DNA of 64,000 nt from Rhodanobacter sp. (GTDB lineage: Bacteria; Pseudomonadota; Gammaproteobacteria; Xanthomonadales; Rhodanobacteraceae). The stretch's first letter is position 1, and the number at the start of each line of letters is the position of its first letter. The position numbers and the translations under genes were made by a program. The notes under the pieces are model-generated. The model was not told where the DNA came from. It ran no database searches and saw nothing but the letters and a program-made list of their open reading frames with translations. This document shows, piece after piece, positions 27,745-37,819 of this stretch. The DNA is taken from the NCBI GenBank assembly GCA_004322005.1, contig SCRF01000015.1:1-64000 (forward strand). Direction: 5' to 3'.

Positions 27745-30700
27745 ATGAAAACGTCACTGCACTTCAAAAAGAAATTGCTGGCCAGCCTGATCACCGCGTC
27801 GGTGACCGCGCTTGCGGTCGCGCCCACCGTTTCATGGTCGCAAACTGCAAACGCCACCTTGCGTGGCAAGGCGCCTGCCGGCGCCGTCATCACCGCCAGG
27901 GAAATCGCCACCGGCGCCGTGCGCCGTACCAAGGCGGACAGCGACGGCAGCTACGCCTTGGTCGGCCTGTCGCCAGGCACTTACAAGATCGATGCTGGCC
28001 CCGGCACAGAACATACCGTGACGCTGAGCGTTGCTTCGACGGCAAATCTCGACTTGACGGCCGCGCCTTCGGCCACCAACGCCACCATGCTGGGTGGCGT
28101 CACCGTCAATGCCACGACCCTGGTCGGGGTGAACACCTCGCAGGTCGGCAACGTGGTCTCGCTGCACCAGATCAACACCACGCCGCAGCTGACGCGCAAC
28201 TTCCTCGAGTTCGCCGACACCGTGCCGGGCATGGTGTTCGTGAACAACGGCGGCAAGACCTCGATCCAGAGCGGCGCCCAGCCGAGCAGCAACATCAACG
28301 TCTACATCGACGGCGTCGGCCAGAAAAACTACGTTCATGGCGGCGGCCTGAGCGGCCAGGCCGGCCCGAATCACGACGGCGACTTCGGCAATCCGTTCCC
28401 GCAGTTGGCGATCGGGCAATACCGCGTCATCACCTCGAACTACAAGGCCGAGTACGACCAGATTTCCAGCGCGGCGATCACCGCCGACACCAAGTCGGGC
28501 ACCAATAAATTCCACGGCGAGGCGTTCGACACCTTCACCGGTGACCGCTTCCGCGCGGCAACGCCGGCCGAAAATGTCGCTCATCAAAAGGCGCGCTCGA
28601 TCAGCCGCGAATATGGTTTCGCCCTGGGTGGCCCGATCATTCAGAACAAGCTGCATTTCTTCTTTACCTATGAAGGCAAGAGCTTCGATTCACCGACCAC
28701 CACCATTCCGCCGAGCGCTACGTACAACGGGGTGTCATATGCGACCTTCCTGCCGCCGAGCGCCGCTGCCCAGTTCGGGCCCAGCTCGTTGCCGTTCAAG
28801 GAAGATCTGTATTTCGGCAAAATCGACTGGGAACCGACCGACCGTGACCGCGTCGAACTAAGCACAAAGATCCGCAAGGAAACCCAGATCATCGGCGCCG
28901 GTGGCCAGACCGCCGCCTCGGCGAACTACAACTACCGCAACAATGACACCCGCTTCGACGGGCGCTGGCAGCACAGCACCGACCTGTGGACCAACGAGTT
29001 GTTGTGGACGTACGAAAATACGCTCGACACCCCGTCGCCGATCACCAACAACCCGGCAACCACCTACATCTGGGGGAATCCCTACACCCAGATATTGCAG
29101 ATCAACGGCCAGGATCCACGTCAGTATTTCGAAGCCTCGCAGAAAGGCAACGGTTTCCAGGACAATCTGACCTTCAACGACCTGAACTGGCACGGCGACC
29201 ACGTGATCAAGCTGGGCGTGAAGTACAAGCAAATCACCCTGCTCGACCGCGACAGCTCAACGAGTGCGAATTATTACTACAACGTCAGCCCGGCCGGCAC
29301 GGAAGTAACGCCGTTTCAGGTCGTGTTCGGCAAGGTGAACTCGGGCCTGCCGCTGACGGCCGTCTCTAAGAACATGCAGTTTGGCGCCTATATCCAGGAC
29401 GACTGGGCGGTCAATGACAAGTTGACCCTGAACTTGGGCATGCGCTGGGATTACGAAAAATCACCTGAGTTCATCAACTACAAGACCCTGGCGCCCATCG
29501 TCGCTGCAATCAATGCGCCGACCTACGTCTACGGCGGCCAGACGATCTCGCAGTCGTATGCGCAAAGCCTTGCCCTCGGCGGCATCAACATCAACGACTA
29601 CATCAGCACGGGCAGCAATCGCAAAGCGCCAAAGAACGAGTTCCAACCTCGACTGGGTTTCTCCTACGACCTCACCGGCGACGAAGATCACGTTATTTTC
29701 GGTGGTGTCGGCCGCGCCTACGACCGCAACCTGTTCGACGTGATCTCGCTGGAAAACAGCAAAAATGCAGTCTCCGAGCCTTCGATCAACTTTGAGAACC
29801 CCACCGGGCTCAATGGCTGCGGCCCCGGTCAGGCGGACGGCAAGCAATGCTTTGTGTGGGATCCGAAGTACCTCAACGCTGCCAATCTGCAAGGCTTGGG
29901 CAGCGGCGTGGGCGAAGTGGACATGTTCAACAACAACCTCAAAGCGCCGTACTCCGACCAGTTCAGCATCGGCATGCGCAACAAGCTGGGCGACTGGAAC
30001 ACCAGTGCCACCATCTCGCGCATCAACCAGTACAACGGCATCATCGGCACGCTGGGCAACCGCTACCCAAATGGTCACTACTATACCTACGGGACCCAGA
30101 CCAACCAGTGGGGTGGTGCCGGCGTGCCGGGTATCGGTGGCCTGATCCTGTGGGACAACGGCAAGGAAACCCGCAACACCGAGCTGCTGCTGTCGGCCGA
30201 AAAGCCATACACCCGCGAAAGCCACTGGGGCATGACGGTGGCCTACACCTATACTCACGCTACCCAGAATCGCCTGTATTCGGATCAGTATGCGTTCGAC
30301 CTGCCGGGCATCCAGTACTACCCGTTTCTGACTTCCAGCGCGGCGGCCAAACATCGGCTGGTGGTAACCGGCACGGTGGATGTGCCATGGGGCATCACCT
30401 TGGCCGGCAAGCTGACCCTGGCGACACCGTTGCCGGTGGCCGACATCGCCTGCTGCAACCTGATTCCGAACTCGGTCGGCGTAAATCACGAGATGGCGGC
30501 GGCCTACCCGGTGGTGGCTACGCCGCGCGGTGCCCATTTCCTGCTCGGCGGCCCGATCTTCGGCTACCGCTCGGTCGACCTGCAGGCCACCAAGAACTTC
30601 GCGCTGAGCCATGGCTTGGTGTTCTCGATGCGCTTGGACATCTTCAACCTGTTCAACTTCCACAACTACTCAAACACGATCAACAGCTGGTCGTCGCCGA

Positions 30701-30795
30701 GTGGCCAGTACCAGCCGTCTGTGATGTACAACCCGGTCGGCAATATCTTAGGCGTACCGCGTACCGTGAAGCTGACGGCGGACATCAAGTTCTGA
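27745..30795 (+). CDS. TonB-dependent receptor with carboxypeptidase-regulatory-like N-terminal domain (Oar-like)
   Basis: Outer-membrane active transporter of 1016 residues. A signal peptide (to about Ala-Asn-Ala 37) is followed by a CarboxypepD_reg-like fold (GAVITAREIATGAVRRTKAD, GSYALVGLSPGTYKIDAG) and a possible TonB box near MLGGVTVNA. A plug with NINVYIDGVGQKNYV and SGTNKFHGEAFDTFTGDRF leads to a barrel ending in Phe. A strong ribosome site (ggggagggg) precedes the start. Placement after lacI and before glycosidases fits xanthomonad carbohydrate-utilisation loci with TonB receptors. It would import oligosaccharides or glycan fragments; Oar-type receptors can also move proteins, so the cargo is unproven. 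Confidence 0.93.
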   Translation: MKTSLHFKKKLLASLITASVTALAVAPTVSWSQTANATLRGKAPAGAVITAREIATGAVRRTKADSDGSYALVGLSPGTYKIDAGPGTEHTVTLSVASTANLDLTAAPSATNATMLGGVTVNATTLVGVNTSQVGNVVSLHQINTTPQLTRNFLEFADTVPGMVFVNNGGKTSIQSGAQPSSNINVYIDGVGQKNYVHGGGLSGQAGPNHDGDFGNPFPQLAIGQYRVITSNYKAEYDQISSAAITADTKSGTNKFHGEAFDTFTGDRFRAATPAENVAHQKARSISREYGFALGGPIIQNKLHFFFTYEGKSFDSPTTTIPPSATYNGVSYATFLPPSAAAQFGPSSLPFKEDLYFGKIDWEPTDRDRVELSTKIRKETQIIGAGGQTAASANYNYRNNDTRFDGRWQHSTDLWTNELLWTYENTLDTPSPITNNPATTYIWGNPYTQILQINGQDPRQYFEASQKGNGFQDNLTFNDLNWHGDHVIKLGVKYKQITLLDRDSSTSANYYYNVSPAGTEVTPFQVVFGKVNSGLPLTAVSKNMQFGAYIQDDWAVNDKLTLNLGMRWDYEKSPEFINYKTLAPIVAAINAPTYVYGGQTISQSYAQSLALGGININDYISTGSNRKAPKNEFQPRLGFSYDLTGDEDHVIFGGVGRAYDRNLFDVISLENSKNAVSEPSINFENPTGLNGCGPGQADGKQCFVWDPKYLNAANLQGLGSGVGEVDMFNNNLKAPYSDQFSIGMRNKLGDWNTSATISRINQYNGIIGTLGNRYPNGHYYTYGTQTNQWGGAGVPGIGGLILWDNGKETRNTELLLSAEKPYTRESHWGMTVAYTYTHATQNRLYSDQYAFDLPGIQYYPFLTSSAAAKHRLVVTGTVDVPWGITLAGKLTLATPLPVADIACCNLIPNSVGVNHEMAAAYPVVATPRGAHFLLGGPIFGYRSVDLQATKNFALSHGLVFSMRLDIFNLFNFHNYSNTINSWSSPSGQYQPSVMYNPVGNILGVPRTVKLTADIKF

Positions 30796-30838
30796 GCTGA
30801 TCGGTGACGCGACACAGGGCAAGCGTCATGGCGTTAGG

Positions 30839-30867
30839 CAAGGCCCGCCTCGGTGGGCCTTGTTCTT
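30839..30867 (+). terminator. Rho-independent terminator after the TonB receptor gene
   Basis: The stem CAAGGCCC/GGGCCTTG (30839-30846 with 30855-30862) has an 8-base loop and is followed by a T-rich stretch TTCTTG. It separates lacI-receptor transcription from the halogenase and glycosidase genes. Confidence 0.72.
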
Positions 30868-30969
30868 GATTGAACGGGCCCGCCGGCATCGGCAGGTGAT
30901 TGTCTGCAGGCCACTCGCGGGGCATTTCTCCGGGTCTCACCTTTTATTCCTTGCTCCGGATACACAGCC

Positions 30970-32493
30970 ATGACAGATCAACGCATCAGGAACATCGTCA
31001 TCGTGGGGGGCGGCAGCGCCGGGTGGATGACCGCCGCCGCTCTGGCCAAGACACTCGGCCGCGAATGTTCGATCCGGCTGGTGGAATCGGAGGAGATCGG
31101 CATCATCCGCGTGGGTGAGGCGACCGTGCCGCATCTGTCGGTCTTCAACAAGGTGCTGGGTATCGACGAAGCCGATTTCGTGCGCCAGACCATGGGTACT
31201 TTCAAGCTCGGCGTGCAGTTCGTCGACTGGCAGAAACCCGGAAAATCCTACGTGCATGGCTTTGGCACCATGATCGGGCTGGACGTGGGCATGTTGCCGT
31301 TCCACCACTACTGGCTGCGCGCCCGGCAGGCCGGCCAGGCTGGTGACATCGGCGACTATTCGCTCAACACCCTGGCAGCCCCGCGCGGCAAGTTCATGGT
31401 GTCCGCCATCGATGCGCCGGCCAACACGCCGCTGGCCAATATCGCCTACGCCTACCATTTCGATACCGGCCTGTACGGGCGCTATCTTCGCCGCCAGGCC
31501 GAATCCATGGGCGTGCAGCGCACGGAAGGCAAGGTGTGCGACACCGTACTGCGTCCCCATGACGGCTTCGTAGATGCCATTGTGATGGAGAGTGGCGAGG
31601 TCATCCAGGCCGACCTGTTCATCGACTGCTCGGGCCTCCGCGGCCTGCTGATCGAGCAGGCGCTGCACACCGGCTACGAGGACTGGGGTCACTGGCTGCC
31701 CACCGATCGCGCCGTCACCGTGGGCTGCGAGGCCGTCGGCCCGCCGACGCCTTACACGCGAGCCACCGCGCAGGCGGCCGGCTGGCAATGGCGCATTGCG
31801 CTACAGCACCGGGTCGGCAACGGCCATGTCTATGCCGGCCGCTACCTCAGTGACGACGAGGCAGCGGCGACCCTGCTGCACAACCTGGACGGACGCGCGA
31901 CAGGCGACCCGCGCCTGATCCGCTTCCGCGCCGGCACTCGCAAGCAGGCGTGGAACCGCAACGTGGTGGCGATCGGTCTCTCCAGCGGCTTCCTCGAACC
32001 GCTGGAGTCGACCGGCATCTTCCTGATCCAGTCGGCGGTGATGCGCCTGCTGAACCTTTTCCCGCAGAAGGATTTCAGCCAGGCGCTGATCGACCGCTAC
32101 AACGCGCAGAGCCGCTTCGAGATCGAGCGCATACGCGATTTCCTGATCCTGCACTTTCACGCCACGGAGCGCGACGACACCCCGTTCTGGCGCTACTGCC
32201 GAACCATGGACATCCCCGACAGCCTGCGCAGCGTGATGGCGCTGTTCCGCGAGAGCGGACAGTTCATCCGCAACGCCGACGAGCTGTTTGGCCTGGTCAG
32301 CTGGGTACAGGTGATGCTGGGCCAGGGTGTCATCCCGCAGCACTACCACCCGATCGCCGATCAGATGCCGGAACCGGAATTGCGACACTTGATGGATCAC
32401 GTGAAACAGGTCATCGGCGCCTGCGTGGATGCCATGCCGCCCCACCAGGCCTTCATCGACCGCTACTGCGCCGCGCCGGCGCTGGCATCCTGA
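30970..32493 (+). CDS. Flavin-dependent tryptophan halogenase family protein
   Basis: FAD enzyme of 507 residues. The dinucleotide loop IVIVGGGSAGWMTAAAL is present. Lys79 (GTFKLGVQFVDW) falls at the number of the hypohalous-acid-handling lysine of PrnA, and Glu346 (SSGFLEPLESTGIF) matches the second catalytic residue. The family motif WxWxIP reads W272-Q-W274-R-I-A277, with Ala in place of Pro. Relatives sit beside TonB receptors and glycosidases in Caulobacter and xanthomonads. Their natural substrates are mostly unresolved; one relative (BrvH) brominates indole. Here it lies between the receptor and GH144 genes. A partner flavin reductase is not in the window. Confidence 0.9.
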   Translation: MTDQRIRNIVIVGGGSAGWMTAAALAKTLGRECSIRLVESEEIGIIRVGEATVPHLSVFNKVLGIDEADFVRQTMGTFKLGVQFVDWQKPGKSYVHGFGTMIGLDVGMLPFHHYWLRARQAGQAGDIGDYSLNTLAAPRGKFMVSAIDAPANTPLANIAYAYHFDTGLYGRYLRRQAESMGVQRTEGKVCDTVLRPHDGFVDAIVMESGEVIQADLFIDCSGLRGLLIEQALHTGYEDWGHWLPTDRAVTVGCEAVGPPTPYTRATAQAAGWQWRIALQHRVGNGHVYAGRYLSDDEAAATLLHNLDGRATGDPRLIRFRAGTRKQAWNRNVVAIGLSSGFLEPLESTGIFLIQSAVMRLLNLFPQKDFSQALIDRYNAQSRFEIERIRDFLILHFHATERDDTPFWRYCRTMDIPDSLRSVMALFRESGQFIRNADELFGLVSWVQVMLGQGVIPQHYHPIADQMPEPELRHLMDHVKQVIGACVDAMPPHQAFIDRYCAAPALAS

Positions 32494-32524
32494 TTCCATC
32501 CTTCACGCCACGAGTCCCATTCGC

Positions 32525-33979
32525 ATGCTTCGAGCTGTATCCCGCTTTCTTCGCACCGCCAGCCTGGTGGCCCTGCTGGCGCTCGGCGCCGGTTGGCAGA
32601 CTCCTTCCTTTGCGCGGGAGCCCGCGGCACACTTCGTCGCCACGCCGGCGCAACAGGCGCTGGTGGACGACCTGGAACAGCGCACCTTTCGCTGGTTCTG
32701 GGACAGCGCCAATCCGCGCAACGGACTGCTACCGGACTCCTGGCCGGGGCATGCGTTCTCCAGCATCGCCGCGGTGGGCTTCGGGCTGACCGCCTACGGC
32801 GTCGGCGTGGAGCGCGGCTACATCACCCGCCAGCAGGCGGTCGAGCGCACCCTGGCCACGCTGCGCTTTTTCCGCGACGCGCCGCAGAACGCCAGCGAGG
32901 ATGACGCCACCGGCTATCACGGCTTCTTCTACCACTTCCTCGACATGCAGACGGGCCTGCGCGAGGGGCGCTGGACCGAGCTGTCCAGCGTGGACACCAC
33001 CCTGCTGCTCGGCGGCGTGCTGTTCGCGGAGTCCTATTACGACCGCGACACGCCGCAGGAAAAGGAGATCCGACTGCTGGCCGATGCGATCTACCGCAAC
33101 GTGGACTGGCCATTCATGCAACCGCGTGCGCCGCTGATCAGCATGGGCTGGACACCGGGCGGCAAGTTCATCCCGGCCAACTGGAAGGGTTACAACGAAG
33201 GCATGCTGGTGTACATCCTGGCGCTCGGCTCGCCGACCCATCCGGTGCAGTCGGATGCGTGGAAAGCCTGGCTCGCCACCAACCACCTCCGCTGGGGCAG
33301 CTTCGAGGGACAGACCTTTCTCAACTTCGCGCCGCTGTTCGGCCATCAGTACAGCGAAACCTGGGTGGACTTCCGCGGCATCCGTGACGCGTGGAGTCGC
33401 CAGCACGGCCTGGACTATTTCGAGAACAGCCGCCGTGCCACCCTAAGCCAGCGCAACTATGCCATCGCCAATCCCGGCCACTGGACCGGCTACGGCAGGA
33501 ACGTGTGGGGGCTGACCGCCAGCAACGGGCCGGGCAATGTCGTGGTGCGGGGCAACGACGGCACGCGCAGGTTCTACGGCTACACCGCGCGCGGCGCCGG
33601 CCTGGATTACATTTCCGACGACGGCACCATCGCACCCACCGCTGCCGGCGGCTCAATCGCCTTCGCGCCGGAGATCGTGATACCGGCGCTGGCCGCAATG
33701 AAGCAGCGCTACGGCAGATACATCTACAACCAGTACGGGTTCGTCGATGCGTTCAACCCCAGTTTCCACGACGGCAAGATCCATCTGCGCACCGGCCGCG
33801 TGCTGCCTGGCGTCGGCTGGGTCGACAGCGTGCAGCTGGGCATCGACCAAGGGCCGATCGTGCTGATGATCGAGAACTGGCGCAGCGGCTTCGTCTGGAA
33901 GACGATGCAGAAGAACCCCTACATCCGCAAGGGCTTGCTGCGCGCCGGCTTCACTGGCGGCTGGCTGGAGCGCGACTGA
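32525..33979 (+). CDS. Secreted GH144-type glucanase (glycoamylase-like domain)
   Basis: Protein of 484 residues with a signal peptide (MLRAVSRFLRTASLVALLAL to about Phe-Ala 30). A PF10091-type glycoamylase-like domain begins at FRWFWDSANPRNGLLPDSWP, with FSSIAAVGFGLTAYGVGVER, WTELSSVDTTLLLGGVLFAE and DQGPIVLMIENWRSGFVWK. GH144 members characterised elsewhere are endo-beta-1,2-glucanases that release sophoro-oligosaccharides; that activity is inferred here. ATG 32525 gives the signal peptide. It opens cassette one, with GH39, a binding protein and two permeases behind it. A second copy, N-terminally truncated, lies at 39266. Confidence 0.88.
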   Translation: MLRAVSRFLRTASLVALLALGAGWQTPSFAREPAAHFVATPAQQALVDDLEQRTFRWFWDSANPRNGLLPDSWPGHAFSSIAAVGFGLTAYGVGVERGYITRQQAVERTLATLRFFRDAPQNASEDDATGYHGFFYHFLDMQTGLREGRWTELSSVDTTLLLGGVLFAESYYDRDTPQEKEIRLLADAIYRNVDWPFMQPRAPLISMGWTPGGKFIPANWKGYNEGMLVYILALGSPTHPVQSDAWKAWLATNHLRWGSFEGQTFLNFAPLFGHQYSETWVDFRGIRDAWSRQHGLDYFENSRRATLSQRNYAIANPGHWTGYGRNVWGLTASNGPGNVVVRGNDGTRRFYGYTARGAGLDYISDDGTIAPTAAGGSIAFAPEIVIPALAAMKQRYGRYIYNQYGFVDAFNPSFHDGKIHLRTGRVLPGVGWVDSVQLGIDQGPIVLMIENWRSGFVWKTMQKNPYIRKGLLRAGFTGGWLERD

Positions 33980-34047
33980 CGCCGGATCCGCCGCGCATCG
34001 AGGGTGCGTGGCGGCCGGCATGCCACACATTGAGGGGAGAGGAAGCC

Positions 34048-35541
34048 ATGCGTGATCTGCTATTCGCCATCGTCATCGCCTGTGCCGCCGCGCTGCCGGC
34101 GCAGGCGCAGGCGCAGGAAACCGTGCATGTCGACGCCAGGGCCAAGGCGACGCCGTTTCCTCATTTCTGGGAACGCATGTTCGGCTCGGGCCACGCCACC
34201 TTGTCGCTGCGCGCGAGCTATCGCAGCGACCTCCGCGCGGTCAAGCGCGTGGCTGATTTCCAGTACGTGCGTTTCCACGGCATCTTCGACGACGATGTGG
34301 GCGTGTACAACGAGGACGAACATGGCCGGTCGATCTACAACTTCACCCTCGTCGACCAGATCTACGACGGACTGCTGCGCGACGGCGTGCGGCCGGTGGT
34401 GGAGATCGGCTTCATGCCCAAACGGCTGGCGTTCAATCCGGATGCGCTGCATGCGTTCTGGTACAAGCCGAACGTGTCACCGCCCAAGAGCTACGACAAG
34501 TGGGACGCCTTGGTGAGCGCGTTTGCGCAGCACCTGGTACGGCGTTATGGCATCGACGCGGTGTCGAAGTGGTACTTCGAGGTGTGGAATGAACCGAACA
34601 TCGATTTCTGGGGCGGCGTACCGCGCCAGAAGTCGTATTTCGAACTCTACGACCACACCGCGCGCGCCCTGAAAAGCGTCGACCCGCGCCTGCGCGTGGG
34701 TGGTCCGGCGACCGCCGCAGCGTCATGGGTCGGCGCCTTTTTGGAGCATGCGGCAAAAGCACATGTGCCGGTGGACTTTGTGTCCACGCACGGCTACGCC
34801 GATGACACGGTGGAGAACCTGTTCCACAACGATAAACCGGTGCCGCAGGACGACCGTGTATGCCGCGCCGTCGCCAAGGTACAGCGGGAGATAAAGGCTT
34901 CGACGACGCCGAATCTGCCGCTGCTGTGGACCGAGTGGAATGTCATTGGGAGAGACGGCGCGCGCGACACCACCTACGTCGGCCCGGCGCTGGCCAATAC
35001 CGTGCGCGAGTGCGACGGCATGGTCGACATGATGTCGTTCTGGACCTTCTCCGACGTGTTCGAGGAGAACGGTCCCAGCCGCGCGCCGTTCACCGGCCAG
35101 TTCGGCCTGCGCGCCAGCGGAGGCATCAACAAGCCAAGCTACTACGACTTCGGGCTGCTGCACGCGCTGGGCCACGAACGCCTGGCAAACCGCTCCATGA
35201 ACGCCATTGTCACGCGCAGGAAGGATGGCAGTCTGGCCATCGCGGTATGGAATCTGGTTGATCCAGGGCAACACGGCGCCACCCGCTCGATGCGACTGGT
35301 GGTGCGCGGGGTGCAGCCAGATGCGTCGGTGTCGATCCAACGTGTCGATACCGAGCACGGCAACGTACTGCCGGTTTATGCAAAGCTCGGTAAGCCACGC
35401 TATCCGACGCGGGCGCAGGTGGCCTTGATGAACGCTGCCACCGAGTTGCCGCCGCCCGAACGCGGGCATCTGGCAGGCGGTGTGCTGACGCTCACGCTGG
35501 AATCAAACGCATTGGTACTGGTAACAGTGGCAAGCCACTGA
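34048..35541 (+). CDS. Secreted GH39-family glycosidase
   Basis: Retaining glycosidase of 497 residues with a signal peptide (MRDLLFAIVIACAAALPAQAQA). A TIM barrel is followed by a small beta domain. FPHFWERMFGSGHATL, the acid/base Glu182 in FEVWNEPNIDFW and nucleophile Glu296 in LLWTEWNVIG are typical of clan A family 39, which holds beta-xylosidases and iduronidases. The ribosome site is strong (gggagagga). It lies between the GH144 and binding-protein genes and is absent from the second cassette. Beta-xylosidase is the usual label, but family 39 also includes other exo- and endo-activities, so the substrate is open. Confidence 0.87.
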   Translation: MRDLLFAIVIACAAALPAQAQAQETVHVDARAKATPFPHFWERMFGSGHATLSLRASYRSDLRAVKRVADFQYVRFHGIFDDDVGVYNEDEHGRSIYNFTLVDQIYDGLLRDGVRPVVEIGFMPKRLAFNPDALHAFWYKPNVSPPKSYDKWDALVSAFAQHLVRRYGIDAVSKWYFEVWNEPNIDFWGGVPRQKSYFELYDHTARALKSVDPRLRVGGPATAAASWVGAFLEHAAKAHVPVDFVSTHGYADDTVENLFHNDKPVPQDDRVCRAVAKVQREIKASTTPNLPLLWTEWNVIGRDGARDTTYVGPALANTVRECDGMVDMMSFWTFSDVFEENGPSRAPFTGQFGLRASGGINKPSYYDFGLLHALGHERLANRSMNAIVTRRKDGSLAIAVWNLVDPGQHGATRSMRLVVRGVQPDASVSIQRVDTEHGNVLPVYAKLGKPRYPTRAQVALMNAATELPPPERGHLAGGVLTLTLESNALVLVTVASH

Positions 35542-35627
35542 CGGAGTGTCATACCGTCAGCCTCACGTCCGCCATTTCCATCGGAGCGAAACGATATGCA
35601 GGCTGTTCGTGGATTACCACACTGACC

Positions 35628-36929
35628 ATGGCCGGTTCGCATGACGGCACTTGGCGATGGCGGCGGGGACTGGCACTTGCCAGCCTCGTGCTGTGGCTCG
35701 CGAGCTGCGGTGGTAACCGACACGACATGCTGACCTTCTGGACCTTCGGCCCCGAGGGCGAGGTGATGCAACAACTGCTGCCGGAGTTCGAGCGCGCGCA
35801 TCCGGACATCCACATCAAGCTGCAGCAGCTGCCGTTGAGCGCCGCGCACCAGAAGCTGCTCACCGCCTTTGCCGGCGGCTCGACGCCAGACATGACCCAG
35901 CTCGGCAATACCTGGATTCCGGAAATGGTGGCGCTGCAAGCGCTGGAACCGCTGCAATCCTACGTCGATCACTCGCGCGTGGTGCAGCCGGACGACTACT
36001 TCGCCAGCATCTGGGCCACCAACGTGATCGACGGCACGCTGTACGGCGTGCCCTGGTATGTCGACACGCGGCTGCTGTTCTACCGCAGCGACCTGTTGAA
36101 AAAGGCCGGTTTCGATGCGCCCCCCACCACCTGGGCGCAGTGGCGCCGGATGCTGGCCGCGCTCAGCGACCCGGCACAGCACCGCTACGGCATCCTGCTG
36201 CCGACCAACGAGTACCAGCAGCTGATGTCGCTGGCGCTGCAACAGCCCGACCCGCTGCTGCGCGACGGCGGTCGCTACGGCAACTTCGAGAGCGCCGGCT
36301 TCAAGCGCGCGCTGCGGTTCTACGTGGACACGTTCCGGCTGCACCAGGCACCGGCGATCACCAACGTGGAGGCGGGCAACCCGTGGTCGGAGTTCGGCCG
36401 CGGCGTGTACGCGTTCTATTTGTCCGGACCGTGGAACATCGGCGAGTTCCGCGCGCGGCTGCCAGCATCGGAGCAGGCCGACTGGTCCACCGCACCGCTG
36501 CCCGGGCCGGACAGTGCGGGCATCGGCGTGGCCGGCGGCTCCAGCCTGGTGATCTTCCGCGCCTCGAAGCACAAGGCGGCGGCCTGGGCGCTGATCGAAT
36601 ATCTGTCGCAGCCGAAGGTGCAGCAGCGCTTCTACGGCCTGGTAGGCGACATGCCGCCGCGACGCAGCTCGTGGGAAGGCGGCGCGCTGCGCGACGACCC
36701 CAAGGCGCGCGCGTTCCGCGAGCAGCTGGAACACGTGCGGCCGACGCCCGCCGTGCCGGAATGGGAGCGCATCGCCAACGCCATGCAGCTGCAGGCGGCG
36801 CGTGCCGTCGCCGGCGAGCTGACGATCGATCAGGCCGCCGCCGAAATGGATCGCCAGGCCGACCACATTCTGGAGAAGCGCCGCTGGATGCTCGACCATG
36901 CGGCGCGCGCGCCGCAGGCGGCGCGATGA
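35628..36929 (+). CDS. Sugar ABC transporter substrate-binding lipoprotein, cassette 1
   Basis: Binding protein of 433 residues of the family 1 (MalE/UgpB-like) class. Its signal ends in lipobox LASC with lipidated Cys27. The mature opening is MLTFWTFGPEGEVMQQLLPE, followed by FAGGSTPDMTQLGNTWIPEM, GVPWYVDTRLLFYRSDLL and YAFYLSGPWNIGEF. Its stop overlaps the permease start by four bases (ATGA), so the genes are coupled. It aligns along its length with the cassette 2 protein at 40522, so the cassette was duplicated. It should capture oligosaccharides in the periplasm; exact specificity unknown. Confidence 0.92.
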   Translation: MAGSHDGTWRWRRGLALASLVLWLASCGGNRHDMLTFWTFGPEGEVMQQLLPEFERAHPDIHIKLQQLPLSAAHQKLLTAFAGGSTPDMTQLGNTWIPEMVALQALEPLQSYVDHSRVVQPDDYFASIWATNVIDGTLYGVPWYVDTRLLFYRSDLLKKAGFDAPPTTWAQWRRMLAALSDPAQHRYGILLPTNEYQQLMSLALQQPDPLLRDGGRYGNFESAGFKRALRFYVDTFRLHQAPAITNVEAGNPWSEFGRGVYAFYLSGPWNIGEFRARLPASEQADWSTAPLPGPDSAGIGVAGGSSLVIFRASKHKAAAWALIEYLSQPKVQQRFYGLVGDMPPRRSSWEGGALRDDPKARAFREQLEHVRPTPAVPEWERIANAMQLQAARAVAGELTIDQAAAEMDRQADHILEKRRWMLDHAARAPQAAR

Positions 36930-37819
36930 ACGCGCCGCGCGCCGCATGGCTGTTTCTGGCGCCGGCCCTGCTGGTGCTGGGCATATTTTTTCTGCTGCCG
37001 GTGATCGGTGCGCTGGGCCTCAGCCTCACCGACTACGACCTGTACGCACTGGCGGACATCCACAACCTGCGCTTCGTGGCGCTGCACAACTATCTCGCCT
37101 TGCTGCAACGGCCGCTGTTCTGGTCGGCGCTGGGGCATACGGTGTATTTCGTGGCGGTCGGCGTGCCGCTGTCGATGCTCACCTCGCTGGGCGCCGCGCT
37201 GCTGCTGAACTCGCCGCTGGCGCGCTGCAAGCCGTTCTTCCGCACCGCGCTGTTCGCGCCGGTGGTGACCACGGTGGTGGCGGTGGCGGTGATCTGGCGC
37301 TACCTGTTCAACACCAAGTACGGCATCGCGAACTTTGTGCTGGGCCAGCTGGGCATTCATCCGATCGACTGGCTGGGGGACCCGCACTGGGCGATGCCCA
37401 CGATCATCCTGTTCGCGGTGTGGAAGAACTTCGGCTACAACATGATCATCTTCCTGGCCGGGCTGCAGGCGATTCCGCCGGAACTGTACGAGGCGGCGCG
37501 CATCGACGGCGCCTCGGCGTGGCGGCAGCTGCGCCACATCACCGTGCCGATGCTCGGGCCAACCCTGCTAATGGTGGGCATCCTCACCGTGTCGGGCTAT
37601 TTCCAGCTGTTCGCCGAGCCCTACGTGATGACCGAAGGCGGTCCGCTGCAAAGCACCACCAGCGTGCTTTACCTGATGTACGACGAAGGCTTCAAGTGGT
37701 GGAACCTCGGCAGCGCATCGGCGGTGGCGTTCCTGTTGTTCCTGATCATGTTTGCGGTCACCGCGGTCATGCTCAAGCTCGCGCGGTGCGGCGAACCCCG
37801 CGAGCAGGAGCCGGCATGA
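36926..37819 (+). CDS. Sugar ABC transporter permease (MalF-like), cassette 1
   Basis: Inner-membrane permease of 297 residues with six predicted helices. The N-terminus RAAWLFLAPALLVLGIFFLL and the EAA loop for the ATPase, YEAARIDGASAWRQLRHITV, mark the first CUT1 permease subunit. The ATGA overlap with the binding protein and the four-base overlap with the next permease show tight coupling. No ATPase is encoded nearby; the orphan ATPase at 22127-23218 is the candidate. Nearly the same protein is encoded at 41838. Confidence 0.93.
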   Translation: MNAPRAAWLFLAPALLVLGIFFLLPVIGALGLSLTDYDLYALADIHNLRFVALHNYLALLQRPLFWSALGHTVYFVAVGVPLSMLTSLGAALLLNSPLARCKPFFRTALFAPVVTTVVAVAVIWRYLFNTKYGIANFVLGQLGIHPIDWLGDPHWAMPTIILFAVWKNFGYNMIIFLAGLQAIPPELYEAARIDGASAWRQLRHITVPMLGPTLLMVGILTVSGYFQLFAEPYVMTEGGPLQSTTSVLYLMYDEGFKWWNLGSASAVAFLLFLIMFAVTAVMLKLARCGEPREQEPA

